Source: Lunularia cruciata
Taxonomy: Eukaryota > Streptophyta > Marchantiopsida > Lunulariales > Lunulariaceae
Direction of reading: 5' to 3'
Assembly: GCA_948567375.1 (NCBI GenBank)
Contig: OX419759.1
Span: 19,746,744-19,810,743, forward strand
DNA length: 64,000 bases
Of the stretch, positions 48,485 to 59,986 are shown piece after piece. Numbering within the stretch: position 1 is the first letter of the stretch; the number at the start of each line of letters is the position of its first letter. A model generated the notes under the pieces. That model was not told the origin of the DNA, searched no databases, and saw only the letters and a list, made by a program, of their open reading frames with translations. The position numbers and the translations under genes are program-made.

Positions 48485-48985
48485 TGGCATGAGCACAACA
48501 TCATCCTTGCATTAAATCAGCCATGCAAGTCAATAAGTCAAAACATTCAGTCCTAATAAGTAAAAGCATTCAATCACACTAAGCAAAAAATTCAATCATA
48601 GCAACTAAGCAAGATAAATAGGAAAATATTCAACCGAGACAAAACATTTGACAATAAGTTAAAACATTCAATCAAAAAATGCAATAGGTAAACATAAAAA
48701 ATTCAAGCTTGTATAATCTTTCATAAACACAATGTGTGAATTACCATAGGGAACAAACAGAATGAAATAACATGCATAAAAAATAGAATGAAAGCTACAA
48801 TGAGGCAATTACATCCCATGAAATGAATGATCTTCTTTGATCATTGCAAATAATTTTCCCATTGACTGAGTAGGATCCTTTCCTACTCAAATAGGTTTCA
48901 CCATCATATTTAGGTATCTATGATAGAGGGAACATCAACTAGTCCTACACACCTAAGAAAATTGTGTTGTACAAATCCTTGAGAG
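48485..48985. other. AT-rich, no gene seen
   Basis: Recurring AAAACATTCAATCA-like words (about 48541-48690) suggest a decayed simple array. No domain. Confidence 0.5.
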
Positions 48986-48987
48986 AG

Positions 48988-50000
48988 TAAGGAATCTTGA
49001 AATTCAAGTTGGGGCTAATTTCTCCATGGATACTACTTCAAAAATATCATGCTTTATCTCATTGGAAACTTCTTCTCAAGAGCTTTTTATAAGTGCCAAA
49101 ATTATGGAAAACAGATATCTAGAGAAGAAGTTATGACCAATTGAAGGTTTTGTCTTCTTGAACTTGATTCACTGGACATCAAGTCCCGCATGGCATCCCA
49201 TACTTAGAATCTTGTAATCAGATCATGTAGGGCATCTCACAATTGAATAGTAAGGAATCCTACAATTCACATTGGGTTGACTTCTCCATGGATATTGGTC
49301 CCAACAAATTGTGTTTCATCTCATTGGGACTTTCTTCTCAAGAACTTTTTTTAAACACCAAAATTGTGGCAAACAAAGATCTGGAGAAGAAGTTATAACA
49401 AATTGAAGGTTCATATCTTTTGAGACCTAATTCACATGGGCTGAATCCCATAGAATGTCTCACAATAAGAGTCCCATCATCAAAATCCATAGGGTATCTC
49501 GCAATCAAATCCCAAAAGGCATTTGGCAAAGAATCCTACCATTTATTTTGGGGCTGATTTCTCTATGAATATTGGTCCAAATAGAGCACACTTCATTTCA
49601 TTGGAAACATCCTCTTGTGAGCTTTCTATAAACACCAAAATAATAGCAAATAGAGATCTAAAGAATTTATGACTAGTTGAAGGTTCTTATCTTCCCAAGC
49701 TTGATTCCCTTAGGCCAAATCATGTAGAGCATCCCATAATGAGAGTCCCATAGTTGGATCTTGCAAGGCATCTCACATTTGAATCTTATAGGGTATTTGG
49801 TAATTATTCAATTTGGGGCTGATTTCTTTGGGGATACTATTCCAAAGAGATCATGCTTCATTTTGTTGGAAGCGCCTTTTCAAGGGCTTTCCATTGGCAC
49901 CAAAATCATGGCACAAATAGGTCTAGAAAGGAAGTTCAAATATTTGGATTTCCTTATTTCTTGTCAAATTGGCCATTCTTGTTAACCATAGCTTGCAATG
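48988..50000. repeat. Tandem repeat, about 263-276-bp units, almost four copies
   Basis: The anchor word GGGGCTGATTTCT (or close variant) lies at 49011, 49274, 49550 and 49815, giving spacings of 263, 276 and 265. Each unit has CATTGGAAAC.TCTTCTCA.GAGCTTT, ACCAAAAT.ATGG and TTGAAGGTTC.TATCTT blocks in order. Units are diverged, so the array is old. Confidence 0.92.
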
Positions 50001-50785
50001 CTCTATTTGTGAAGATTCTCACCTCTCATTTGCTTATTCTTATGCATGTAAGCCATGAATACTTGAAACATTTTCATAACATCAAGACCAAGCTCTCCTT
50101 GGGACAATAACCTGGCCACTTGAGATGATGATCTTGCTCCTTGATCAATCATTATATTAAAATTCTGAACAAACAACTAGTAGCTATACTTTGATAACAA
50201 ATTTCACATTGAGTTCACCAAGTTTTTGTGGAGTTTGCTTCCAACTACCAAAAGATAGGTATCCTTGCTAAATAGACCTAGGTCTATTTGGTAATAATTG
50301 CTAATTTGGTCTGACTACCTCTCAACACTCATTATTCCAAATAGAATGTTTGAAAAAGCACTAGAACACCCATCACTTGCAAATTTAATATACTCAAGAT
50401 AAACTCAAAGAATGTACAAAGTATGGTACTCATCAATTCTATATGAAAGCTGTTATGAACTTCCACAAATCTTATTGATCTTAAACCCCTTACTTGCAAT
50501 CCATTCTCTCCACCTTCAATCTCCTTTCACTCTCATGTCCTTTGTCTCAATACAAGAATCTTGATCACCATAATCAAAACCTCTACAATCTCTTCAATCC
50601 TAGAAAGCTTGATCACCAAGGTTATAACTTCCTCCATTGTAAAATCATGTATTACTCCAATGATTTGTGTTGAATTCCTTTTTGCATCAGTTGTATTGCT
50701 AAAAAATGCACAATTGCTTGAGTTGCATTTGGAGAGAAAAAATTAAAATGAACCACCAACAACCTTCCTTAAAGAACTTTTAATC
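50001..50785. other. AT-rich, no gene seen
   Basis: Short frames without domains. Confidence 0.5.
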
Positions 50786-50786
50786 C

Positions 50787-52430
50787 AAGTGAGTGAATCA
50801 CTCCTCTTGGAAGAACATGGGCTATTAAGATTGAGTAATTTTGAGGGGATAAAAAGTAGTGCAATTGGTAGAAGGGGGTATTTGAGAGAGATGGATGCTC
50901 TTGGAAGGTGATTTCTTTCACCTCAATTTCCTATCTTGAATTCATTTCATATTAAGATTATATACACCTAACAAGAGCAAGTGACAATAAATCTTGTTTA
51001 CCATTTTGGAGTGGACTTCATGGACATTGTAATCAATGTGACAAACCTTGTGATTCTACTTGTGGTGATATATGACAAAAAGTGGGATTTGAAATTTTAC
51101 ATTCTATTATAGCAAAGGATCTGAATATATTGAATCCTTTGTCTTTCAACACTCATGTATAAATCTTTTTTGTAATTAGACCAAAAGTGATATCTAGGGA
51201 TTTTATAGTCCTTAATTTTGGTGAGGATTATTATCAACAAATGATATGCTCAAGGTCTTGATGGTAGTCCCAATTGTATGTGCTCCTTCTCAAGTGACCA
51301 TATTAACCCTCTATTGAAGTAGAAAGTGTTAATTGAGCATACATCATGTGTACAAATCATGGAGCCATAATTGCAAGATCTAATGCAAGAAATTTAAGGA
51401 ATGTTGAAAAAGTTTCAGACAAAGATGACAATGGAGGCATTACAAAGTCAAGTATGTACCTTCACAAATGATCATATAATGCAAGAAGGGGAATCATCCC
51501 AACCCCCAATAACAACTACCAAAGTATCTAAAGAGTCACTCACGTCAACGACATTAACCTTGATCAACAATGAAGCCATATTGTTATTATAGATGAAGAA
51601 AGCATGCAACATCAAGCCTTATAACTGACAAGATTTGATGGGCGTAGTGGAAAACTAGATCTCAAAAATGAATGTATACTTTGCTTATTCACAATTAAGA
51701 TCACCAATCATTTTATAGGCATGTTTGCATGTGGGTACCTAAAAAATAAAGCCCTCATATGGTAGATGCTTGGGAAAAATCAATATTGGCAAAAGGAAGA
51801 GATATCACTTTTATGACAATGTTAGAAGGATTGTTGAAGAATTTTCAATCTATTGATTCTATGCAAATGGCTCAAACTCATCTATAAGGGTTGAAGTAGA
51901 ATAACAACATAAAAGAATATGTGGAAGCCATTGCAAGTGCTCGAAGAATAGCAAGAGCACTCACTTGAAGGAGGTGAAGAGGTAGTCTTAACACACCACT
52001 ATTGAGCTGAAACACCACACTTTGGTGAACCAGTTCCTATGGAATTGGGCAAAATTTGTTATTGAGAACAAGGAGCACAACCACTCTAAGGATAATAAGG
52101 ACATGTCAAAGAAAGGAGAGATGGAGTCCTACAAGGAGAAGAGGCTCAAGAAAAACAACAATTTTTTTAAATATAAGGCCAAGATGGGTACATATCCATC
52201 AATTGTTGTGTCCACCTTCCTAGGGGCCCTTGGCCTCCATATAGGCAACCTTTGAACAACTTGGAGAGACGAATCAAAGAGTAGGATGTTAAAATCACAT
52301 CAAAAAGCAAAGATTGCAAGGAAATGTACCTTATGGCCTTATTGGTTCAATGGAGAGGAGTAAAAGTAAGGGGGATGAAGAGGAAAAGTGCACAAAGGTT
52401 GAGGAAGACAAACACAAAACTGAGTTTTGT
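50787..52430 (+). mobile_element. Family A internal fragment (5' leader and gag relic), no LTRs
   Basis: It aligns with about 7872-9650 of the full-length element. It begins TTTTAATCCAAGTGAGTGAA (compare TTTTAATCCAAGAGAGTAGA at 7872), includes the NPLSFNTH-like segment near 51130-51150 and the MEALQSQVCTFTNDHIMQE segment at 51431-51487, and ends near the GSMERSKSK motif (52345-52370; counterpart at 9578). Frames are broken. It is truncated at both sides. Confidence 0.85.
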
Positions 52431-52465
52431 AAATGGAATCATAAAAGGCAATCATTAATGCAACT

Positions 52466-53055
52466 CCACTCTTCTAATCAAGAGGTTGGTCTACTACCCT
52501 AAAACTTTAGTGTGGACCAACATGGATAAATATATGTGTGCATAAGACCAATTTGATACCAAGAAGAAATAGAGGGGATGTGGGAATGAAATTTCATATT
52601 GAAGAGTGCAAAGAATGAAAGCTTGTGTTAAGAACCCTACATCATTCAAAGTTGCCAGTAGTATATTCTGCATTTAAGAGATCTAGCAAGAAAATAAGAC
52701 AATTAAGCAAGGCATGATAATGTCTAGATCCTACTTATTTATTCCACATAAGAGTATTTTCCACTCCTCTAATCAAGAGGTTAGAACACCTCCACATCAA
52801 GCAATAAAATCAAACATATCTACCGCTCAATAACATTTGACAAGACCTGCATGGACAAAGATATGTGTGCTTAGGACCACTTTAACACCAAGAAAAAATA
52901 GTGAGTATGGAATTCCATATTGAAGAGGGTTGAGAATAAAGTACTATATTGAGAACCCTACATCCTTCAAAACTACCATTAGTATGCATTTAGTTTCAAA
53001 GATTTGGTAAGGAAACAAGACAATAGCTTGGTTGCCCAATGAGTAGAATATCAAT
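52466..53055. repeat. Diverged tandem duplication, 295-bp period
   Basis: Units begin CCACTCTTCTAATCAAGAGG (52466) and CCACTCCTCTAATCAAGAGG (52761). They share GATAAATATATGTGTGC/GACAAAGATATGTGTGC, TTCATATTGAAGAG and GAACCCTACATC blocks. A third, partial match (GATCTGGTAAGGAAACATGA) is near 53768. Confidence 0.88.
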
Positions 53056-53059
53056 ACAG

Positions 53060-55785
53060 GAATTCTTCATCAATTGATTGAGTTAACCTTTGGGTCAATC
53101 CCAAATCAACTTCTAGGACTCCAATAGCTTTTAAGAGATCCAAGAGGGAAAATATCAAAAAAAAATCATTTCTAATCTTAAAATAATGGGAAACAACACA
53201 AAGTAATCTACAATGCTCAAATTTATCAAGAACCAATACTAGGACAAGAGTTTGCAATGCAATAATCCTAGGGCATTGAGCTTCGCTAATAAGTGTATCC
53301 TAAAGGACTATAAGACAAACACAAGCTAGAATACCATGAAGAACTTGACTGTCTTCAATGCAAGTAGCGTAGAGGAATATCAAATAAAGTCAAAAACACT
53401 AAAGAATTTAAATATAGACCGCTTTCAACCTTCTAGTAGAAGGAAATGATTCATTTGGGATTTGTACTCATTTGAAGGTAAAATTCTCCACCAGCAAGAT
53501 ATGGATCATTAATAGTAGCAATGCAGAGAAGATCATGAGACTCTCTCTCCCACCCATAAATTGTCCCACACCATTGGTTTAATTTGCTCAAAGACCTTTG
53601 AATAGGCATCCATTCGCTCATTTCATTTGTTAGCCCTTTGATTGGACTTTCCTCCTACATGCTCAGGTCTTTTGAAGTGATTCTTCCTCCTACTTGTGTT
53701 GAGAATTATGAAGGATATAGGGTCTTATATCCTTCATAAATGCTAGTCATTACCTTTGTGTTTCAAAGATCTGGTAAGGAAACATGATAATTAGGCAACA
53801 TGGTAAAGATCCTAGTTATTTTTTCCAAACATATGTGGAACCATAACTTAACATCCATAATGATTTCATGAATATCCAATTCAAAAATTATTTCTTGGAC
53901 ATTTTCTTCAAACTTACCTCAAATCCAGCTACAATATGGCTAGAAGGTGACTTCAATAGTGGCTAATAATATCTAGGTTGGACACAAGAATAAGCACTCA
54001 TTTTAGACTGTTTGGGACCAATTCCCGCTCATGTACTACTCCCATAGGTTGTGGGTTTAGTTCATCCAAGGATTTTCATTGTGATCATGATTGGATCACA
54101 ATGAACTATCATTACATTGCCAAGATTCTCTTCTGATACTCTACAATAGACCAATGATTCACCTACATAGAGTAGGGTGGGTCAATTTAGGAAAGTGTGG
54201 GTTGTTTTAACTATGAACTTTGTACATTATAAAAATTTGATATATTAATTGCTTGGTTTGTTGTCAATTAGTACATTAGATATCTTAGTTTTTTCACATT
54301 CTACTATAATGTACTACAAGTATAAATAGCTCTACTTAATTTAGAAATTTATATGTAATAGTTTTTTATAATATAAGTCCAATGGTAAATGACATCTTTA
54401 AAGGGTAACTGATACCTTTTAGTTATGATCTATTCTACATAGGCCCCAATATCTTATTAAAATTTATGATGACTCTTGTATCTCCACAGGCTTGCTTAGG
54501 TCCAATTATTTTCCAGACTCTTAGAATGTCAAGATGTACTAAACATATTTAGAATAGTGTAATTGAACACTTAAAATGCCAAGTTCAAATAATCTACAAA
54601 ATTTGATTTAATTTACTTCTACTTAATATTTAATTGATCTTACATAGATGAAATATTGGAAAAAACAATAACAAGCTGAATATTTTTGGTTCATTTTGTA
54701 GTAGGCCAAAGCAAACGTGAACTGTTCTTGCTAAATCATCCATACTAAAATAGTGAAGACAAAGAGGTCTAGGTACCAGCTTGGTAGTTCATCTTTTCCT
54801 ATCTCATAGTTTACATAGCTTAAACTAAGTACATCACAATGATTCTGAAGCTAATAAAGTTGATAATGTAAACTACTAAACTGTCTTTAAGAAGGTCCCT
54901 CCAATTCAGTAAAAAGTACAATATTAACATAGTAGAGACTACAAAACTTGATAAACACAAAATTTGCAAAGCAACGAGAGTACTCTTTACTTGTAATCAA
55001 AGTTTGATATTCACAAAGTAAATGAACAAACAAACAAGAGTGCCATAGCACTCATCCTCAAATACTACTCTAGCTTCAAGCTGAAGGAATTAGAATCCCA
55101 AGTGGATTCTTGAAAATCCTATAAGACTCTTGTTTCTTTAGGAAAATCCTAATGCTCTGCTTGCTCCTCCAATTCTTGCAAAGTTTGAAGCTCCAATTCT
55201 TGGCACTTGCCCTAAAAGTCTTATTCAAACTTTTTCTTAAACTAATTGTACTTGAGGTGGAGTGCCCCCAATCCTAAACCCTAAATCTTTGGATCTTTGT
55301 GGCCTAGTGATCTTGCTCATTTTTTGCTATGGCACTTCTTGAGTTTTTGGTTCTCCAACAGCATAGCACTTACCTTTGTTGCTTTTGCCTTGTATAGATC
55401 TCTAGCTTTTTTTGCTTTGTCTTTCATTGGATATTCTTTGTCTTTCCAAGGATAGACTTTTTATGCATGTTCTCAATCAGATTAGTGTAGTCTAGAACGT
55501 CTGGGCAATTGGCTTGGTATTGAGGCAACAACACTGCATCATCTACAATGTGGCTCTAATGGTCAATGGCCTTAATTTTGGGTATAAGCTCCTTCTTTGT
55601 GAATCAACTATCAATAGTCATTGCTCCCACAACTCTAGCATTGGGACCAAGTACCATTCTTCAATGGTCCTTCATCCAATATAGTAGATTGCCTCTCTCT
55701 CTCATGAATCATTAGGAAATCTATCAATACTCAATTTTGGAGCAATAATCCCAAGTGCTTGCTTTAGATTACATGACAGATTCAT
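53060..55785. other. Intergenic, no gene recognised
   Basis: AT-rich. On - between about 55620 and 55380 a 60-70-codon stretch (FTKKELIPKIKAIDH, then VDDAVLLPQYQANCPDVLDY) reads like old coding sequence, but I cannot assign it. The similarity to the B element starts abruptly at about 55790. Confidence 0.5.
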
Positions 55786-55991
55786 GACACATCTGAATCA
55801 GATTCAGATTCATCCTCCTCCGTGGAAGTCTCCTCTTCCATGCTTGTGTCCACACCTGAAGCTCCTTCTTCAGAATCTGATTCCCAATAATCAGAAGATG
55901 GTGTATATGAATGTGAAGTGTTGGTGGTGTTAGTCATAGGAACTGTGACTCTTTGGTTTGATGGCCCAATCCTTAAGTACCCTTTGTGCCA

Positions 55992-56993
55992 TCAATCAAT
56001 TGTGTGTGCTGCTCTCAACCATGGCCTCCCAAGAAGTAAGTCATAGCTTGAATCCTTCAAGACTTGGAAAGTCATGAGATTTGGAACTCCCATAACTGAA
56101 ACTACCACCTTATCCATCACCCCTACTAGTCGAACTTGTTGCTTGTTTGCCATGCTCACCACAAATGTTGAAGGTCTTGAGGGTATCATACTTAACTTCT
56201 TCATCAACCTTTCTGACATGGCATTCACTACTGATCCTCCATCAACCAATGCATCCTTGATGTTGTGACCATTCACTCTCACATCAATCTTGGAGGCATA
56301 TTCACAAGCCTCCCATGGTGCTAGCTTGGCATCCACCACCCCCATTGATACTAGAACTTTTGCCTTCTTCTTCTTCTTGCTCCTTGTAGAACTCAAACCA
56401 CCTCCAAGCTCCTTTCTCAAGGTAGGGTTCAAAGCAATTAATTGGCCCATTGTGATGTTAGCCTTGTGACTACCAACATCCTCCAACACATTGTAGTTCC
56501 GTTGTTGCTTTGAGATCAAGAAGTCCTCCATCCCCAACTTCTTCCTTGGAGTCTTTGTTGTTGATGGTGTTGAGGTGCAAGTGCTCCTAGTAGACATAGG
56601 AGTATCCTTGCTTGAAGTAAATTCTTGAGAAGAGTGAACATCCTTTGCAAAATGAGCTCTCTTCTTCTCTTGTGCCAAAAGCTCCAAATTAAGACCCTTG
56701 GAGTTTGAGCACTCTCCCTTCTCATACTTGCTCTCAACCACATCTATGGATGCTATTCCCTTACCTTTGTTGGGACTAGGAGCCACTTGGGTTTCACTAC
56801 CTCCCTCTTTCCCTCTATTGGCTCCCTCATGACCCCTTCCTCCATGGTAAGTGGAATTTGGGCAATTCCTTTGGATATAGCCTCTTCCTCCACAACCAAA
56901 ACAATTTCTATCATTGAAATTGTTGGCTGGTTGGCCTCCTCTATATGGATAGTTTCCATAACTCCTAGGCCCTCTCCCTACATTCTGATCCAC
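55992..56993 (-). CDS. gag C-terminus (zinc knuckle) and retropepsin of family B element, open frame
   Basis: A 333-codon open frame from ATG 56993. Residues 31-44, CFGCGGRGYIQRNC, are a zinc knuckle (C-x2-C-x4-H-x4-C) whose His is Tyr. A Ser/Thr/Lys-rich linker follows (about 50-210). Residues about 235-330 are an aspartic protease: ALVDGGSVVNAMS carries the catalytic Asp in a D-G-G form, followed by VSMANKQQVRLVGV and the closing LLLGRPWLRAAHT motif. In the life cycle these parts bind RNA and cut the polyprotein. The frame is a remnant of a longer Gag-Pol, opened by stops on either side, so independent function is unlikely. It is the longest open frame in the window, a sign that family B is comparatively young. 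Confidence 0.85.
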   Translation of the reverse strand: MDQNVGRGPRSYGNYPYRGGQPANNFNDRNCFGCGGRGYIQRNCPNSTYHGGRGHEGANRGKEGGSETQVAPSPNKGKGIASIDVVESKYEKGECSNSKGLNLELLAQEKKRAHFAKDVHSSQEFTSSKDTPMSTRSTCTSTPSTTKTPRKKLGMEDFLISKQQRNYNVLEDVGSHKANITMGQLIALNPTLRKELGGGLSSTRSKKKKKAKVLVSMGVVDAKLAPWEACEYASKIDVRVNGHNIKDALVDGGSVVNAMSERLMKKLSMIPSRPSTFVVSMANKQQVRLVGVMDKVVVSVMGVPNLMTFQVLKDSSYDLLLGRPWLRAAHTID

Positions 56994-59270
56994 CTCTTTC
57001 TTCTACCATAGTTGCACCACATTGATCTCGAGATCCACAAGTTGTTCTGTGATGGTTTGGAGTGGATCTTTTGGTGGAGGTGCAAGAACTTGAGCAACTA
57101 CTACTTGTGGTGCAAACCTTTTCACCAAAGTATCAGAAGTTCCACCATACTTGTAGCCTTGAGGAGGATGCACAACCTCCTTCACCACCAAATAACTCTC
57201 ATCTCCTTCCAAACTCTCCTCCATACGAATTGCGATCTTAATAGCTTCAACCTTGGAAGAAGGTTTCTCATATCTCACCTTGCTTCTAATTTGTGGTCTC
57301 AACCCTCCCACAAAATTCTTGGTGAGCATGGCCCCTATGCCAATCATTGTAGTCTCCACATCATCCCCATCATCCCTTCCTCAACGCTATGCAAAATCTG
57401 GACTCCAACTTTTCCACTCTTTCCACATAGACTCTCACTTTCTCTCCATCTCCTTGCTTGAGAAATGTAACCTCACTCATCAATCTCTCATAACTCTCAT
57501 CAGGAAGAAATTCTCAATGAGTGTTGAAGTCAAAGTCTCCCAAGACTCCCCTTCCCCATCTCTCCTCTCTCTCTTTTAATATTCTGACTCATACCATGTA
57601 AGTGTTGCATCCTCAAAGAAATCTGGTAATAATGAGGCCCACTCATTCTTCCTCCTCTCATTGTTTCCTATGCAAGCTCTCTTGAAGTCTCTCACAAAGG
57701 CCTCCACATCTTCTCCATCCTTGCCAAAGAAAACCGGAAATTTCCCCATCTTAACCCCTCACTATCTTTCTTTTCTCTCAATTTTTTTTCTCTCACTCTA
57801 TTACTAATAGAGTATATACATGACTAACACCATCTGAGAATAATCCACTCTAGGGAAAACAAAAGGTTCTGGTTGCTCCAAGATCTCTATAGCAACATCA
57901 AATCCTAGAGTGCATATTAATCTAACTTTCATGGATAGTTTATCCATAAGTTGAAAGATTATCTCCATCACTAATCTTGAGAACTAGCTGATGAAGGTGG
58001 TAGTATTTCTGTAGCTGTACTAAGACTCTCTCCAAGATCCTTCACCAAAGTTTCCAAAAGTGCTTTTACTCCACTACATTTATGTCCTTTTGGAAGTCCT
58101 TCCACTCCACAAACCTCACACAACTCCTTGGTCTTAGATCTTCTCCCTCCTAATCTTGGTGAAGAAGGCCCAAACCAAAGTCAAGTAAGCCTCTCCTTTC
58201 CCTCAATCTCTTGCTCTCAAAGGTCAATGGACATGAACTTGCCTTATGTCCCTTCTCTCCACACAAAAAGCACTTAGACTCACTCTTTCCTCCAAGTGGT
58301 GTAGATTTCTAGATCCTCTCAACACTCTCTTCAAATTCTATTGTAAACTCTCTTTTCCTCAAATCCACCTCTACAATCACCTCAAACCCTTGAGGAACCT
58401 TGCATAATCTCAATTTCCACTCTTGATGACCCTCCATGTTCCCAAGATGAATCTAAACACTCAAACATGCATTTTGTTGATCTCAAACTCCTCATGCATG
58501 AGATCTCCACTCTGCAGAATTGACCCTTCCTCACAATGTCACTCAAATCTCCCAACCAGTATGTAATAGTTTTTTGAAATTTTTCACACTTAATAACAAC
58601 TCTAAAATATTCCTCCTTCAAAAATTTCAGATCTTTTCATCAAGCCATTTGGCCTAGACACCTTTCTATTCAGCACACAAATTTCAGATTTGGTCTGAAA
58701 ACCACCCCCCTCACTTCAAAAACTCATAGGCCCTGAGCAAAAACGATCTCTCTCTCTCATTTTTGTGGCAGAAGGTAGGATACAATGCACTGAATTTTCT
58801 TAGAAATTTTCACGACAATTCACTAAAAATTGAAGAAATGGCAGACTCTGTACAATTTTTTTTCCAGAGAGCATGTAGTTGCGGGAGCACTTTACCCTAT
58901 CAACTTTCAAAAATTTTAGCCCAATGCGCATAGTAGCTCTCATAATAATTTTAAGTGTGTTAACTGTAAGATAACCCAAGCTATCATGTGTAGAAATTTC
59001 AAGTCCAGATCTCAAACTTGAGATTTTGCCCAAAATCACCTTAATCCCCAAAATCTGCAATCCACCTCACACAATCTCTCCAATTCCTCTCATGTGTACA
59101 AAATCACCTCAAAGACATCATAATGAACTACAGGGTATACAAATGGATCTTGGTTCTCTAACATAAGTTCAGCCCTCTCCTCTCCTAATGTTCTCTCCAA
59201 GTGAGCTCTCATAGCCTCCTTCTGCCTAATGAAGAATTGAGCGCGGAACATTATCTTGCCTTCTAGAGAG

Positions 59271-59288
59271 GTCCCGGCAACGGAACCA
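59271..59288 (-). other. Primer-binding site, tRNA-Glu type (minus copy)
   Basis: On -, TGGTTCCGTTGCCGGGAC, four bases inside the LTR. From memory of plant tRNAs, this complements the 3' end of a tRNA-Glu (...CCCGGCAACGGAACCA) over all 18 bases. An identical site follows the plus-strand LTR at 63645. Confidence 0.85.
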
Positions 59289-59292
59289 AAAA

Positions 59293-59986
59293 TGTGAACC
59301 GGCCTGTCTCTCACTCAAGATGAACCTCTAATGGCTATTATGGTAGCGCACCATGGACTAAGAAGGCAAGGAACCTAAACTCCATCATACTCCTCCAAGG
59401 CTAACACTCCAAGACTCAAGACATTGCTCACTAGAGAACTCAATGAGAGAAAGATAGTTGCAAAAATGAAAGGATGATGAGTACCTCCTCACCCCTTGTT
59501 TATATACTTGTGAAATAGTTACGTACCAAAGTTACTAATTACTATAGTAACTCAAGTTACTAGACTAAAAGTCAAGTAAAGTCAAAAAGTAGAAAGGAAT
59601 ATCCACTCACATGGGCATATTCCCCTAAGCATGTGGTCTTATCTTGACCCAACCACCAAGTCAAGGATTCCTTCACATGAGCTATCCTTGGACTATTAAG
59701 AATCCAAAACAAAAAGGCTTGCGGGCCCAAGAGTTCTCAACTCTTTCCTCAAAGCCAAACACCTAGGAATAATACCAAGTCAACACAGTAAAATCCAAAA
59801 TAGTGGTGCTCATCTTTTCTACTTTCCTCTAAAGTAAAGTCCCCTCTATCTTAGCTATGACTAACTTTAGCCAACCATGACTAATATAGGACCATCCTTT
59901 ATCTCTATATAAATAATATTTCTTAAGTACTTGTAATACCAAGCTAAATATCACAATACCACACACATGCACAAATGGGTATTACA
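59293..59986 (-). repeat. 5' LTR of family B (minus copy)
   Basis: On - it runs from TGTAATACCCATTTGTGC (59986) to ...GGCCGGTTCACA (59293), 694 bp. The TATA box TATATAAA (complement at 59499-59506) is in the promoter position. It lies inside the integrase of element C (break at 59986/59987). Confidence 0.93.

Larger units (their letters stand above)
55790..59292 (-). mobile_element. Family B Ty3/gypsy copy: leader, gag and protease (3' part missing)
   Basis: Starts leftward from the LTR at 59293. The primer-binding site is followed by about 1.8 kb of leader and broken gag, then the intact gag-tail/protease ORF (55992-56993). The match to gypsy coding sequence stops near 55790, before RT, so this copy is truncated. 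A 118-codon gag piece (57359-57003; GAMLTKNFVGGLRPQIRSKV) lies just upstream of the 333-codon ORF with only a small gap. Confidence 0.87.

Noticed and set aside
59271-59288. tRNA-like sequence
   Set aside because: Only the 3'-end complement is present; it is a primer-binding site, not a tRNA gene.
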